A DNA stretch of 64,000 bases from positions 21,163,185-21,227,184 of the forward strand of contig OZ012689.1 in the NCBI GenBank assembly GCA_963942565.1, read 5' to 3'. The translations under genes were made by a program, and so were the position numbers. Numbering within the stretch: position 1 is the stretch's first letter; the number at the start of each line of letters is the position of its first letter. The notes under the pieces were generated by a model that was not told the DNA's origin, made no database searches, and was given only the letters and a program-made list of their open reading frames with translations. This document shows positions 25,461 through 37,706 of the stretch, one piece after another. The stretch is from Maea johnstoni. Taxonomy: Eukaryota; Annelida; Polychaeta; Spionida; Magelonidae.

Positions 25461-25483
25461 ATAGCTGAGACTTGTGAGCTGTA

Positions 25484-25945
25484 CAGTGGCTGGCCTCTGA
25501 TTGCCTCCTCTTTAATACACCTGGGGAAATGACAGGTATATTACTCACTATTCACTTGACCACCCTACACCTGGTCTTAGCCAATATTTGGAAGCAGGGT
25601 GTCCAAATAGAGGTTTCATAGACTTTTGCGTGTCCAAAGTGTGGTACAAAGTGTATACTACTAATAAAATAAACCCTATTTATTTACAGATATTGCTTTT
25701 TTAGGCCAGTAACTGTTTTGTGTGTTTTATAAAAGTGACACTGCAGCTTCTACATCTTCTATCTTCTAAGAAAAGTCATCATCAGCAAATTCTGACAAAA
25801 ACTTTTGGGTGTCCAAACTGTCAAAAAACAGTGTTCTGGGTGTCCAAAAGACGCGCTGGACGCATAGGCGGCTAAGCCCCTGGCACCCTAGCTAGCTTGA
25901 TACCTGTAAGTACTGTAGACCTGCTCAAGCTAGCTACCCTTACCA
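25484..25945. repeat. Local duplication, copy 2 (filled site)
   Basis: Same sequence as copy 1 but split by a hAT MITE at 25568-25882. About 170 bp separates the two copy starts. Confidence 0.85.
25568..25882 (+). mobile_element. hAT MITE, third subfamily, inside a duplicated segment
   Basis: Ends CCTGGTCTTAGCC and GGCTAAGCCCCTG, with 8-bp flanks CCACCCTA/GCACCCTA (one mismatch). The other duplicate (25313-25460) reads through without it, which fixes the boundaries. The body diverges from subfamilies 1 and 2 (GGTGTCCAAATAGAGG, GACGCGCTGGACGC). Confidence 0.88.
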
Positions 25946-26500
25946 AGTGCAGCTAAAACTTCCAAGGACATTCTTGCATTTTAGTGGCACTATCTTAGGA
26001 ATTCCTGGGCATTGCCTGCTTCATATGGTCAGGGAAGTCCGTGCTAGATACGCAATGCCATGATCAACCCTGAGGTTTGGTTCTGTTTTGATCCTCAAGG
26101 TGGAGCCAGTGGGATATCAATGGGAAGTCCAAACCCCCCCTCCCCCACCCTCCCCCTTTGCTAATTGTAAGCCTCACCTGCAAGGACTTATCAAGGACCT
26201 GCTCAGCCTGTCTTTTGGTCTCGCAGTTTCGTGAAAGCCTTATTTTTGGACAGGTATAATTCTCTATTAAGAATTTTCAATTTCGATATTTTGGGGGTAA
26301 AAACCAAATATTATCCTAAAAGAATGCTTGCTGAATCTGGACTGGCAGAAATTTTGGAATTGCTGTTTGGGGACAGGAATTTCTAAAATCCTGGTTAAGA
26401 GCCTGCACACCTGTCACATTATAGTAATCAGCTCAGGTGGGCAGCAGCGGCAGCAAGAGGAGGAGGATAAGAACATGCATCAGGCCCAAGGCATGAAACC

Positions 26501-26503
<3 letters not shown>

Positions 26504-26549
<46 letters not shown>
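26504..26549. repeat. (CA)n microsatellite
   Basis: About 23 CA units, directly after a GGAGGAGG stretch. Confidence 0.97.
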
Positions 26550-26550
<1 letters not shown>

Positions 26551-26869
26551 TGCTGCTGGTTTGTCAGGTCTTGTTCCCGTTGGATCATCTCCGCAATATG
26601 GTGTTTCGGCTCCATCACCAACTGTGACAGCTGTTGTGATCAGTCATTAATTGATAATATTGTCACCGCGCAGCAGAAGAGATGTTGGCAGCCAGCGAGT
26701 GCGGTTAATGGTGATGATAGGGGATCTTATGACCTACGCTTATTTTGCTATTATTTGAATACATTGAAAAATAAAAAAAAACCTACCAGGGAAACAATCT
26801 CCCACTGTAGCCTCTGCACTCAATGACCTGTACTCGCACCTGACATTTCATTTTAGATGTGCACTGTCT

Positions 26870-27040
26870 GGTAACTTTTTCAAAACATGTAACAACTTTC
26901 TGCATTTTTGATGCCGATTAGTAGTAAATATTACAAAACATGGTAATGTTCTGCATTTATGATGGGCAACAGTAGTATTTTGAAACAGCAGTTTCCTGCA
27001 TTTAAGATTCATATAAGTATTTTGAATCATCACAGTAGGA
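26870..27040. repeat. Degenerate tandem repeat, about 3 units of about 55 bp
   Basis: The phrase TTCTGCATTT...GATG...AGTAGTA...TATT recurs at about 26897, 26950 and 26993. Confidence 0.5.
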
Positions 27041-27398
27041 CAGGTTCGATGGGCACTAGTATCTTGAAGAAAATCAGCGATCTGTTTGATCGTTACGTTC
27101 AATTTTGATGGTCAGTCCTAATTTTTGAAGACCGATATTTTTTCTGATTATTTGCATATGATTAAAAGGCATACTTTCTGTTTTTCCTGTCTACGTTTAA
27201 TTAAAAGATATACTTTTTTGTGTTTCTATTATCATTTCTTCATTGTTTCTGCAGGTATTATCCTGAGATTTCATGAAAAATGCACAACACAGTGTGTGAT
27301 GCGCATGGGACAAAGGGTCAATGTGCACGAAAAAAAAATCCAAATAAAAACTGATCATCCAACACTACTACCAATATGCCAGTGGTATGATCACTTAA

Positions 27399-27624
27399 CC
27401 CATAATGCTCACATCGGCCAAAACCAGCTGGACAATTTTGGTGAAATTTTTCAAGCAAAAGCTTATTTAGGAAAATATTTGAAGGAGAAATATTTATCAG
27501 AACAATACCAACAACTAACTCTCCATCATATATTTTGTAAAATAATTCTCAACTACAAAGTTATTCCCAAAAGTATCTTAGATCCAGACGACAATTGTTG
27601 GAGGAACTCTTAAGCATTAATGGG
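27399..27624 (-). mobile_element. TTAA MITE, family B, intact flanks
   Basis: TTAA (27395-27398)|CCCATAATGCTCACA ... AAGCATTAATGGG|TTAA (27625-27628). This 226-bp element explains the coding-like open stretch ending at 27613. Confidence 0.85.
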
Positions 27625-27792
27625 TTAAACCCTCCTTTACAATGCAATCATTACATGCATTGGCCCTACCAGGGTGACCAGTGCTAATTAACGATGCTGC
27701 AATACCACATCACGTAATATGCTGAACAGATTAACAGCTACATCAACTGAATAGCGCACCATAGTGACCATACACTGACCAGTGGCTGTGTA

Positions 27793-28104
27793 CAGGGTCT
27801 TAACCAGGATTTCAAAACTGCCTGTCCAAATCAGCTATTTCAAAATATCTGCCCGTCCAGATTTAGCTACTTATTTACTTCAAATCCTTATACCAGCTAC
27901 ATTTAATAGCCTAGTGTGTTAGAAAGAGCAATTTATACTTCAGCTAAGTCCTAGAAGATGATTTGATAGGAAAATATTTGGTTATTACACCCCAAAAGTC
28001 AAAATTGAAAAATCATCATAGAAATTTTTACCTGTCCAAACAGGAGGTTTTTAGGAAAGTACCTGTCCAAAAGACAGGTAGGATGGGTCCTGGCTAAGTC
28101 CCTG
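27793..28104 (+). mobile_element. hAT MITE, intact, subfamily 2
   Basis: CAGGGTCTTAACCAGGATTT to CTGGCTAAGTCCCTG, with perfect 8-bp duplication GCTGTGTA at 27785-27792 and 28105-28112. Close relative of 11136-11446 (shared GCCCGTCCAGATTTAGC). Confidence 0.93.
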
Positions 28105-28164
28105 GCTGTGTATGTGTTTCTATTGTATGGATACAGGTCTAGTAGTATATGTGCTATTTCTTAA

Positions 28165-28369
28165 CCCTTATGCTGCTGGTAGCTAATTTGGCTATTACAA
28201 AATGATGCAAAAATCCTGACAAATGACCAACACCCTGGCATATGGGTACTCATCTGAGAGTACTCAGCGAGAGCTATCCAATTAATACCAACATGACAGG
28301 GTTTATATGGTTTCAAAAACCTTTGCCTCCTTGTGTTTTTGGACAAAATTAGCTTCAGTGTTAGAAGGG
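28165..28369 (+). mobile_element. TTAA MITE, family A, intact
   Basis: TTAA (28161-28164)|CCCTTATGCTGCTGG ... GTGTTAGAAGGG|TTAA (28370-28373). 205 bp. Lies 60 bp from the hAT MITE at 27793. Confidence 0.88.
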
Positions 28370-29133
28370 TTAACCCAATCTTCTCTGAAGCTGGGGATCT
28401 CCTAGATAAATTACGTTTGGTACATGATACATTTAAAGATTACTTTGAAACCAAGCTGATATAGGGCTATTTATTATCTGTGCTGCACTGGGGCAAGTAG
28501 ATTATGCTTAGGGTTATTTTTAATGCTGGGGAAAGTAGAAATGTATTAACCAGATAAAAGTTTATTTGTACCTGCAAATCAGGCAGGAATCAACCCTTTC
28601 ATTTCAGAGCACTCGGGTGGAGAATATTTAGAAAAAAAATTGGGTCACTGCTCTCTGTTTCTTCCACTCAAGGTTTCATTCTGGGACAAAAGCGAGTTTC
28701 TCAATAGTGGCATGATGATCCAGAAAAAGATATTCATTCTGAGATGTTTCTCCACATATCTGTGTTTACAGGGTTTCCTTTATGTTAGTCCACAGCTCCT
28801 TGCTGGAGGCCAAACAAAGGCTCATAACAAAGGGAACAATAGGGGGACTAATGTCACTGTGCGGCCGAGCTTCACTGAGCATGTTCCCTCAAGAACAATG
28901 AAGGAAACGATTTGTGCCATGGAGGGTAGGCGTCTCTCATCATACCAGAACTTTCCTTTCTACATCAGGGCAGATCTAGGAGCAAGTCATGCACATCTCC
29001 TATGCATGGAAAATGTATACCTTTTACTTTTAAAGTACTCATAATTCCCCTTTCCTTATCATCAGTAACTTTGTAAAGTTTACACCATGCACACAATTTT
29101 TTCGCTGGTTTGTGTAGGCTAAAAATACCCTTA

Positions 29134-29376
29134 GGCCTAAAAAAATATAGTTTGTTTCCTGTAACACCCAAGAAAAATTAGGTTAGGTAAGGTAGGAAAA
29201 TGTTTTTATTTTAAGAAATCTTTTTAGTGATAAATGGTAGGCTCTTTGTTGATTTGTTCATGTTTTTCATTCAGAATACCTTGTTTTTGATTCAAGATGT
29301 CATAAAAAAATTTAGGGTAGGGCCAGAAAAATAGAGTAGGTAGGGTTACAGGAAACAAACAATTATTTTCTAGGCA
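29134..29376 (+). mobile_element. GGCCTAAAAA MITE (Harbinger-like), subfamily b
   Basis: TTA|GGCCTAAAAAAATATAG...TTTGTTTCCTGTAAC at the left and GTTACAGGAAACAAACAA at the right, giving inverted ends of about 30 bp; the far right terminus is altered (CTAGGCATC). Confidence 0.8.
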
Positions 29377-30572
29377 TCATTAGAACTGACCCCTTCTCTC
29401 AGGTGTTGTGTAAGGAAAGTCCAAAATATACCTGCAAATTGAGGACAATATGACTACAAACAAACCCTCAAAGTGAGGAAATATAACTAAGAACTCACAC
29501 TGCTTTGGTTGAAAAAGAATTCACAACCCTTTCATCAAATCCTTTGAATGTATCATTGAATCTGAAACAGTTTGGGGATGGGGGTTGTGGACAGAAATGT
29601 AAGGTTATAGATTAATAGATTATTGCCTTTTATCAGATTTTATTTATTCTTATCATAATCAACATTCTGATTGTGTAACTAGTTAAATCAAATGTTTCTG
29701 TTAATTGATCATATTCATTTGAAATGAGTATTGAATAATTGTCGGAATTTTTTTTATAAAGGACTTACATGTGAGTTTCACCCGTAATTAAAGCAATAAG
29801 TATATACTCTTTTTAATTACACAACTACTCCAAATAATAACTATTGAAAACACTAAGTATAATTCATATCATTGATATTAAGTTAACTCTGAGTTGGTTG
29901 ATAACTGTAACTTGAGAAATGGTGAAATTGAATTTCCATAGTCATTTCTTTGAACCCTCTTTTTTGTACTCAGCTTTCCAGTTAATTATCTGAATCAGCT
30001 AATGTGGATTTAACATGACCAACCACAACCCAAGAAGGCCACTTCACAAATCACTTACAATTCCCTTTGGGAGGGTATCTGTGCATATCATTGACATAGT
30101 TTGTGTCAAAGGATTAGAATTATTAAGGGCCATTGGCATTATGGACGCTAAATCCTGCTAATCTTGATAGTGGCAGGAGCGGTCAAATGAATATTGCCAG
30201 CTATGTTTCAATGATGCACATGTAGGCCTGTTATCTTTGATTGATTTCAGATAGGCACACACATAAACATGGTCCAGGGCCGCAGTACATCAAGGCTATC
30301 ATGGTGTCATGTATAACAGCATCTCCCTACTGTTAACTGCTCTCTGAAGATGTACATTTACTTAGTGGCGAGTTCACTGCCGCGGCTTGCGAGCTTGCTT
30401 GCTTGAACAGCTTGGCTGCTGCAGCCAGTTATTGCTATTTTCCCAACCTCATGTAATTATAATAAGCAGCTTATTAATATGCTAGAGATACTGGGCTAGC
30501 CGTCTTCAGGGAAGAGGAGTCGGCTCAAAGTCTTTCCGAGGCTTTGTGCATATCCTCCCTGTTCCTGCTCTC

Positions 30573-30574
<2 letters not shown>

Positions 30575-30613
<39 letters not shown>

Positions 30614-30614
30614 C
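30575..30614. repeat. (TGCC)n microsatellite
   Basis: About ten TGCC units. The 60-80-codon frames over it follow from the repeat. Confidence 0.95.
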
Positions 30615-30895
30615 CGCTGTCAAGTGCGCTGGTCCCCGCCCGATAGCCTCCATATTTCCACTCACGACTTCTTCGCTTCCTCTCACCCTCTCACCTCACG
30701 CTTTATCACCTCATGGGCTGCGGCACCCACAGGGATGACGAGGAAGGGTCAAATTAATACAGATTGCAAGGGGTCGCATGACTACTTACATTAAGCAAAT
30801 CCATCCATCCATGCAAGCACAGGTAGACAGACAAACAAAGACATCAGCAATACCCAAAATTATTACCATGGATTTGTAATACTTAGGGAAATATG

Positions 30896-31135
30896 TATAT
30901 ATCTTGTTTGTTTCCTGTAACACCCCAAAAGAATTAGGGTAGGTAGGTAGGTAGGAAAATGTTTTTATTTTAAGAAATATTTTTAGTGGTACATGGTAGG
31001 CTCATAGTTGAGCTGTTCATATTTTCATTCGGAATACCATGTTTTTGATTCAAAATGTCATAAAAAGATTTAGGGTAGGGTCAAAAAATAATGTAGGTAG
31101 GGTTACAGGAAACAAACAATTACTATTTTTAAGCC
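30896..31135 (+). mobile_element. GGCCTAAAAA MITE (Harbinger-like), subfamily b
   Basis: TTA left (30893-30895) and right (31136-31138). Same body as 29134-29376 (TTTTTAGTG.TA.ATGGTAGGCTC), left tip mutated. Confidence 0.8.
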
Positions 31136-31159
31136 TTAGGGAAAAAAGCATGCGTTAAC

Positions 31160-31312
31160 AAACTTCTTGAAGGAGAGTTGTTGATTGGGCTTTTATCGAC
31201 ATCTTTGCTTTGAATTCTTTCCAAAGATGTTTTTCATTAGTGTAGTATTATCAAAACTGTCATGCCCCTATGGCCCTATGGGTATTTACAGGCATGAATC
31301 ATATGTTAATTA
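31160..31312 (+). mobile_element. TTAA MITE family B fragment
   Basis: TTGAAGGAGAGTTGTTGATT, TTATCAAAACTGTCATG and a GGCATGAATC end. Confidence 0.5.
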
Positions 31313-32082
31313 ACCCTTGCACTGATAGGGGCTAATGTATTCAAAACTTATGTAAAAAGGGCAGCACAACATTAGGTATAGCCTGGTCCTTGGGCTGAGT
31401 TAGGTATAATGCCCCCACCACTATATATACTGGGTGATATAAAGTAGGTTTGATATCTTTCTCAAACTATAGATGGTAGCAGAGTTTCCATAGGGTGCTA
31501 CGAAAGGCAGCTCAAGTGTGTCCCCCTTGAGCTTTAATTCAGAACTAAACCTGGAGTAAGATCAACTCAGGGAGTCAGGGTAGGTCTACATTCAGTAGAG
31601 ATTTAGGCTTGTACAAACTGCCTACTGTATGCGATTTATAAAAATTACATCGGAGCCTCTTACAATACAAAATACTGACTGTGGAACTTGTCACAGAACT
31701 TGAAAGCATTTCCAAACAGTTTCTCTACTTGGTATTCACTAAAGGGAAACTAAACCTACCCTAATGGCAGAGCTTATTTAAAGGTTTAATGTAAACCCTC
31801 ATTTGCAATGAAGTGCACAATCGTTATTGAGTAATTGCAATTCAGACCCACTTTTAAAGGCATCTCACTTCAGCTCAGTACCTCTTTGAAATATTTAGTA
31901 GAGGGAAGTTATTTTCTTTTGTCCTAGTCTTACAAATGCACTCTTATTAGTCTTTACCATGTGTATGTAGGAGGCAGGGATAAGGTGCCAGATGTGTCCA
32001 CTGGGAACAGCTACAATCAGATAGCATCAGAGCAGGATTTCCTAGAAAAGGAAAGAACAATTAACTAATTAAGCATGCTTAA

Positions 32083-32292
32083 CCCATTCATGCCCAAAGT
32101 TCTCAAGTGAAAAGAATCAGATGGATCTACACGACTAATGAGAGCCTCAAAATCAAGCACAAATCCACAAAAAATCTTAAAGAGAAATTTTGCCTGGATT
32201 TTTATTAACATTTTCCATTGAAAAAATGTTCTGATTAAAGAGAAATCAAAACAGCCAGCATGTTTTTGGGTGCCACAGACACAAATGAAACG
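32083..32292. mobile_element. TTAA MITE, diverged
   Basis: TTAA|CCCATTCATGCCC at the left, AACGAG|TTAA at the right; weak internal similarity only. Confidence 0.4.
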
Positions 32293-32477
32293 AGTTAAAC
32301 ACCAGCATTTCCTTGTTTGTCATGCAGTGATTTGTGATGCTCTTAGTTGTATTACCAAGGGACCAGCTCACTGCAATCAGAATCAGGCACTCTTTGCTAA
32401 TTGCAATACAGCCATACTCAGCAGGCAGCATACTTTTCTATGACCCCCTAAAAACAGCACTGAAAGGACTGCTGGTA

Positions 32478-32610
32478 CAGGATCTTTTCCAGGATTTAGA
32501 AACTTGGTACCCAAAATTGGCAAATTTTAAATTTTAGATGTCCTATTTTTCAAGGGAGATCACAGTGTGTTCACTTGAAAATCAAAAGAGTAGTGGCATC
32601 ATTATACATA
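32478..32610 (+). mobile_element. hAT MITE, 3' truncated
   Basis: CAGGATCTTTTCCAGGATTT...CTTGGTACCCAAAATTGG...CAAGGGAGATCACAGTG then the homology stops. Confidence 0.7.
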
Positions 32611-32944
32611 CCTAACTCTATTCACCTGGTGAGATAAATGTGAACTTATTTGGCCTCGTTGACCACTTGGTGCCAGGTAACAGAAAAACTTGAAGACAGA
32701 GGAAATACACATGACAGCCTAGACATCTAGGCTATGCTTGTCATGGCATCATCTACTTGGTGTCTGAAACTGACATGACACTGCCTGCTTGAGAGAGTCT
32801 GGTTCACATACCTACTACTGCCAGTCAGTCAGCATGGCTTCTTCCAAGAACACCAGCCATTAAACAGAGAGTTAGCAGAACGCCAAGTGTCTGCAGACCT
32901 ACTAGTTGTCCAGACCTGGTACTTACACACTGAACCCCTCAACC

Positions 32945-33272
32945 AGGGTCCAGGCTCTTATCCAGGCTTTAGAAATCGGGTGTCCATGATTGACGAAAGT
33001 AACTCTTTTGGCATCCTGTTTTTCAACAGAGACAACAATATACTGAGATAACAAACATAAACATGTATTAGCTCACCATAGACATACCATCATTATACAA
33101 TGTCATAGGAATTATATAGAGGTGACAAAACCTCAATTGTATGTTTGAAATTGACATTTTAAGAAACTAATATTTCCCCCCCCCAAAAAAAAATTGGGTG
33201 ACTAGAGGGGTGAATTTTGGGGGTATTGGTGTCCAAAAGATGCCCTGAAGTCCTGCTGGCTATTACTAAGCC
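32945..33272 (+). mobile_element. hAT MITE, subfamily 1, full but diverged
   Basis: CAGGGTCCAGGCTCTTATCC at the left, CCTGCTGGCTATTACTAAG at the right. The body shows the family order (CATAAACATGTATTAG, ATACAATGTCATAGGAATT, TTGAAATTGACATTTTAAG). Confidence 0.8.
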
Positions 33273-33504
33273 AGGGGGTTAGACTTGCTACAAGTCTGTG
33301 TTATTTCGCTCTTCCCTTAAGTCTCAATGATCTAACCTGAGTTGATTTCACTCCAGATTTAGTTCTGAATAAATCCTCAAGGGGGGACACACTTGAGCTA
33401 TAGTCTGCAACTTCTGAAAACTGTGCTGCCATCTATAGGTTGAGAGAGACATCACAACTATCCAGTAGTGGTGGCGGCATGGCATAGTGCTATATTTGTA
33501 TAAT

Positions 33505-33724
33505 GCCAGGATTTTTGAATGACTGTCCAAAACTACAATTCCCAAATTTCCGCCTGTCCAGAATTAGCTATTTATCTACTTCAGATCCCAATACCAATTA
33601 TATTTTATAGCCTATTTGATCAAAATGAGCAATTTATACTTGCCCTAGAAGATGGGTTGTTTGGGAAATATTAAAGTCAAAGTTGAAAATTCTTTATAGA
33701 AACGATAGGCTGGCTAAGTCCCTG
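33505..33724 (+). mobile_element. hAT MITE, subfamily 2, internally deleted
   Basis: CCAGGATTTTTGAATGACTG...CGCCTGTCCAGAATTAGC...GGCTGGCTAAGTCCCTG. About 90 bp shorter than the intact subfamily 2 copies. Confidence 0.75.
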
Positions 33725-33759
33725 AGACACTGGTTGTTGGTCAGTGTTGTGTTTTTAAT

Positions 33760-34130
33760 TAGATGAGAGAAGCATACATCTAGCTCGAGATAGACAGCTA
33801 GCAGTCGTTGTCTGTTGTTCGGTCCTCAGTGGGTCGGTTGTTGGATGTGTCGGTGGTGTGGTGTTTGTGTGTTTCTGATGGCTGTGCGGAAGGCAGGAAT
33901 TTAATATTGCAAGCCGCAGCCTGAGCCTCGTCCTCCTCCTCCTCCTCACCATACATGACACAAATAGCCGGCAAAGATGTAACTCTATCATACAGGCAGA
34001 TGCAAAGTTCACGCTGGCGGCGGGGTGAGGGAAAATCCAACAACAGACACCACTCAGTCACTGATGATGCAGTGGAGGACGAGCTTGAAGGCTCAGCCTT
34101 TGATAGCTAGCCTGGCTCTGGCTGAGTACC
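33760..34130. other. Unique island
   Basis: Repeat-free segment with GGAGGAGG-type purine runs and a GCTGGCGGCGGGG stretch. Two overlapping minus-strand frames of about 86 codons have no protein-like motif. Possible regulatory DNA. Confidence 0.2.
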
Positions 34131-34156
34131 ACCTCTGTATATATACTGGCTGTTAG

Positions 34157-34379
34157 CCTATTAATACTTAAGAGTTCCATCAGAAATTGTTGTCTGGATC
34201 AATGATACTTTTGACAATAACTTTGAAATTGAAAACGATTTTGCAAAATATTTGGAGAAGAGTTGTTGGTAATGCTCTAAATCACATTCCTCCTTCAAAT
34301 ATTTTGTGAATTATGCTTTAGCCTCAAAGATTTTATCAAAATTCTCTAGCTGCTTTTGGCTGCTGTGAGCATTAATGGG
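34157..34379 (+). mobile_element. TTAA MITE, family B
   Basis: TTAG|CCTATTAATACTTAAG ... GTGAGCATTAATGGG|TTAA (34380-34383). Good reference copy for the family, inverted relative to 27399-27624. Confidence 0.85.
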
Positions 34380-34659
34380 TTAAGAAGGTTTGATGTCTCT
34401 CTCTACCTATAGATGGCAGCACAGCAGGCACCAACATCATTTACAGAACTAACTTATCATGCTGGGCAAGAAGTTAATGATTTTTACTTGCTTGACATAT
34501 TTTTTGACTTGCCTAAAATAAGTTATAACTTATAACATTTGCTAGAAAGGCATGTATTGTTTATCATGTATGTAATGATTTGAAAACCATTTTTAATGCT
34601 GTTGCATTGTTTGCATCTTTCTGGGTAATGGGCCATTTACTATAAAAAAGACATGTGTT

Positions 34660-34895
34660 TAGAAAATCAGCTATATACTCAGATTTCACCCATCAACATG
34701 TATTTAGTTATTGAAGTAAGGCATAGTATCCTGATACAATGTCATATGAATTGTATTGAGGTGGAAAATATTCAATTATATGCCTATAATTGACCTATTA
34801 AGAAATTTTCCGAAATATTTGAGTGTCCTGAGGGGTGATTTTTGAGGGTTTGGGTGTCCAAATGACACCCAGACGCCCTGCTGGCTAAAACTATG
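34660..34895 (+). mobile_element. hAT MITE, 5' truncated
   Basis: From TACTCAGATTTCACCC to CCCTGCTGGCTAAAACTATG. Confidence 0.75.
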
Positions 34896-34899
34896 GGTT

Positions 34900-35240
34900 G
34901 ATAGCTCAGCCTTAGAGGGAGGATGACTTAGCTGACCGAGAATGTGGCGGTGCTGCTGCCGAAGTAGCAACAACAAGTCTGAATGGCAATGGGATCGCAC
35001 TTAGATGGCGTGATGAAGAGCTGTCTGAAAGCAGAACTGGGAGAAATATCGCTCACTCCTCCTCGGCGACCGACAACGCATTCAATATTGCCATTAGCAG
35101 GAAGAGCTAGATTGAAAGCTTCCTGGAAGCTTCTAGTGCTACTACAGCCATTGCTGCCAGGAGAGAAGGTCCAAAGGCCATCAGGTGTAGGTGTCTCTCA
35201 GCCGGTGGGCATCATCCTCTAAGTGTGGGGAGAAAAACAG
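34900..35240. other. Unique GC-richer island
   Basis: CpG-containing, repeat-free DNA, directly before a G run. Frames of about 75-80 codons on both strands overlap and neither has paired splice sites. Possible regulatory DNA. Confidence 0.2.
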
Positions 35241-35256
35241 CAGTAAATGCAGTTAT

Positions 35257-35290
35257 GGGGGGGGGGGGGGGGGGGGGGGGGGAGAGAGAG
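35257..35290. repeat. Poly-G run passing into (GA)n
   Basis: About 26 G then GAGAGAGAG. Confidence 0.95.
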
Positions 35291-35441
35291 TATTTTAAAA
35301 CCATCTAATCATGAACTAATGATTTCAAAGTCCTTTGAAGTTTTCAAGTGTAAATTCATTTTTCTGAAAGTTATATGATAAAATATGTTCATAACAAAAG
35401 GTAAGTATTAATTCTTTGTTCCAATGTTATAGAACTGACAT

Positions 35442-35645
35442 AATCATCATCATCATCACTAGCTTTCCTTTATCATCATCTATGATCTTCCTCACTATCA
35501 TCATCATCATCATCATCATTGTCTCCATCATCGTCATTATCATAATTGTCCATTTTCATTATCATCATCATCATCATCATTGTCTCCAATCCATCATCGT
35601 CATTATCATAATTGTCCATTTTCATCATCATCATCATCATCATTT
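35442..35645. repeat. (CAT)n array, duplicated
   Basis: CAT-rich tract containing a repeated block with CGTCATTATCATAATTGTCC (near 35531 and 35599). Confidence 0.92.
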
Positions 35646-37067
35646 CAGTGATACCTATTCAATGAAAGAAAACATATCTTCTTCATTAGTAGTATTTGCA
35701 TTCAACATGAAGAAGATATCCATGTACAATGTAGTTCTATCTTGAGGCCAGAGGTAGGGTGCAGGTCACCTGTAGCACCCTGCATTTGAAGCAAATTAAC
35801 CTCTCTCAGCTGTGCCATTTCCCTGGCTGTAGCGTGGTTTGTTGTTTGTGTAGGTGTGAGGATACTGGCAACAGAGGGAGACACGTGATAGGAGAGGAGG
35901 GGTGTGTGGTTTTTGAGGCTGCTCTGACTGTGGGTCTGTCTCACTGAGAGTCAGAGTGGCATGGAGGAATGTGCTTCTCCCCGTGTGTAATGGCAGAGGA
36001 CTGGGGTTCACATGAAGCGGGGCTAGGTCAGGCATGATTTATGACGGCTGGGGGAAACAGAAGTGCCGATTGTGTAGCACGCTGCTTTGTGTAGTCCTGT
36101 TTGTAAGGTATCTTTGCGGCAGGAGGGAGTGGGGTGAGGATGAAAGATGAAATGGAAAATAATATTGTATGATCTGATCAAAATCCCTTCCTAGCTCGTA
36201 TCACTTAGCCTCACACTTTCTATGGGGGTTGCTAGCAAGATAAAAAAGTTAATTTGCTAAGTTAATTGATAAAGTGGTAGTTGAAGTAGGCAGAGCTAGT
36301 CTTGGGATTTTCATCGAAATTTATTGGAAGTCTTACTTATTGCATACAATCACTCGAAGATTTTCTTTAAGAGAACTTAAATGCATTTGAACTCTTTATA
36401 TGCAAATATTGCTAAACCAAAGAAAAATGTATCATGTACCAGCCATTTGTGCAATACCTGATAAGGTAATTAATTCTTTTGATTCATTGTCATTACTTTG
36501 GCCTTCAAGTAGGAAGGGTGAAGTTGCAGGTTGAAGCTAAGAAGATTTCAGAGTAGAAGTTCTATTCCTGTGCTTTCACTATTGTAGTAGGGGCAGTTTT
36601 CAGAATTGGGTGATGAATATACATGGTAGAGATAATTATGTGCCAGTGCTTTGTCTATTGTCTGGTAAAGTTCAGTTTCTTCAATACCACTTTGGCTGCA
36701 GCCTGCAGGTTAGGTAGGGTCTGGGCTATCTACCCCACAGCTTAAGGCTACAAACAAGTGGGAGGGTCTATAAGGGATGATTATTTCTGGAAGTATTTGA
36801 ATGTGAACTGTTAATCAGAACTCATTCACCAACTTTCCAACTCTTTATATGTGTTTTAAATGCAGGTTTTAGTTTTTATATATTTTCAAAAATATCGCTC
36901 CTGTAGGTTGTAGCCTGCAGGTTAGGTAGGGTCTGGGCTATCTACCCCACAGCTTAAGGCTACATACAAGTGGGAGGGTCTATAAGGGATGATTATGCAC
37001 CAGTTCTTAGTGCATTGAGGCTGCTAAAGGTCCCTCTCTGTGATCAATATCTATTCAGTTTGAGGGG

Positions 37068-37198
37068 TTAGGGGCAAATGGCTCCCATGGCAGAGGGATG
37101 AAGTAGCCAACCTTAGTAGTTTTTGTTTTAAGCAGTTAGGCGCAAATGACTCCCAAGGTAGAGGGGTGAAGTAGCTAGCCTTTGTAGTTTTTGCTTTA
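37068..37198. repeat. Tandem duplication, two units of about 66 bp
   Basis: GGGGCAAATGGCTCCCATGG... and GGCGCAAATGACTCCCAAGG..., each ending AGTTTTTG.TTTAA. Confidence 0.8.
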
Positions 37199-37216
37199 AC
37201 CTATGCACGCCTTCAG

Positions 37217-37235
37217 TAACACCCCTCCTACCCAC

Positions 37236-37266
<31 letters not shown>

Positions 37267-37273
37267 AAAAAAT
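37217..37273. repeat. Poly-C then poly-A run
   Basis: About 38 C-rich bases followed by about 17 A. Confidence 0.93.
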
Positions 37274-37706
37274 GATAATAATAAGTGCTGTATTTTTTCG
37301 ATGATATCCCTATCATTCTATCAATGACATATTATTTCTGGAAGTATTTGAATGTGAACTGTTAATCAGAACTCATTCACCAACTCTCCAACTCTTTATA
37401 TGTGTTTTAAATACAGGTTTTCGTTTTTATATATTTACAAAAATATCGCTCCTGTCGCTACTATGGGAACCACCGATCACCTGATATGGAATCATAAGGT
37501 TTCCCCTCATAATTGTATTTCTTATTTGCAGGTTTCCAAAACCTGTTATTGTGGGATCTCTCCAATTCCAAAATATGTCAGGCCCCTCCATGTTTGTTTT
37601 TTCTGTAGAGGATGAATAAGTCATGGTGTAAGGATGGAAAGGTGCCAAGCCCCATGTTTCCAGTTGGCAGGGCAGGTGAGGATCTGGATACCAAACAAAA
37701 AGCATC

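Larger units (their letters stand above)
36698..37455. repeat. Interspersed segmental duplication A-B-A'-B'
   Basis: Block A (36698-36782, GCCTGCAGGTTAGGTAGGGT...) recurs at 36911-36995. Block B (36782-36905, TTATTTCTGGAAGTATTTGA...AAATATCGCTCCTGT) recurs at 37331-37457. Identity is above 95%, so this is recent. Confidence 0.88.

Noticed and set aside
27125-27613. 162-residue frame
   Set aside because: Its second half is an intact TTAA MITE (27399-27624); composition is not protein-like and there is no splice context.
28640-29044. 134-residue frame
   Set aside because: Unique sequence but no domain, no good acceptor/donor pair, and the right part overlaps a minus-strand frame of equal quality.
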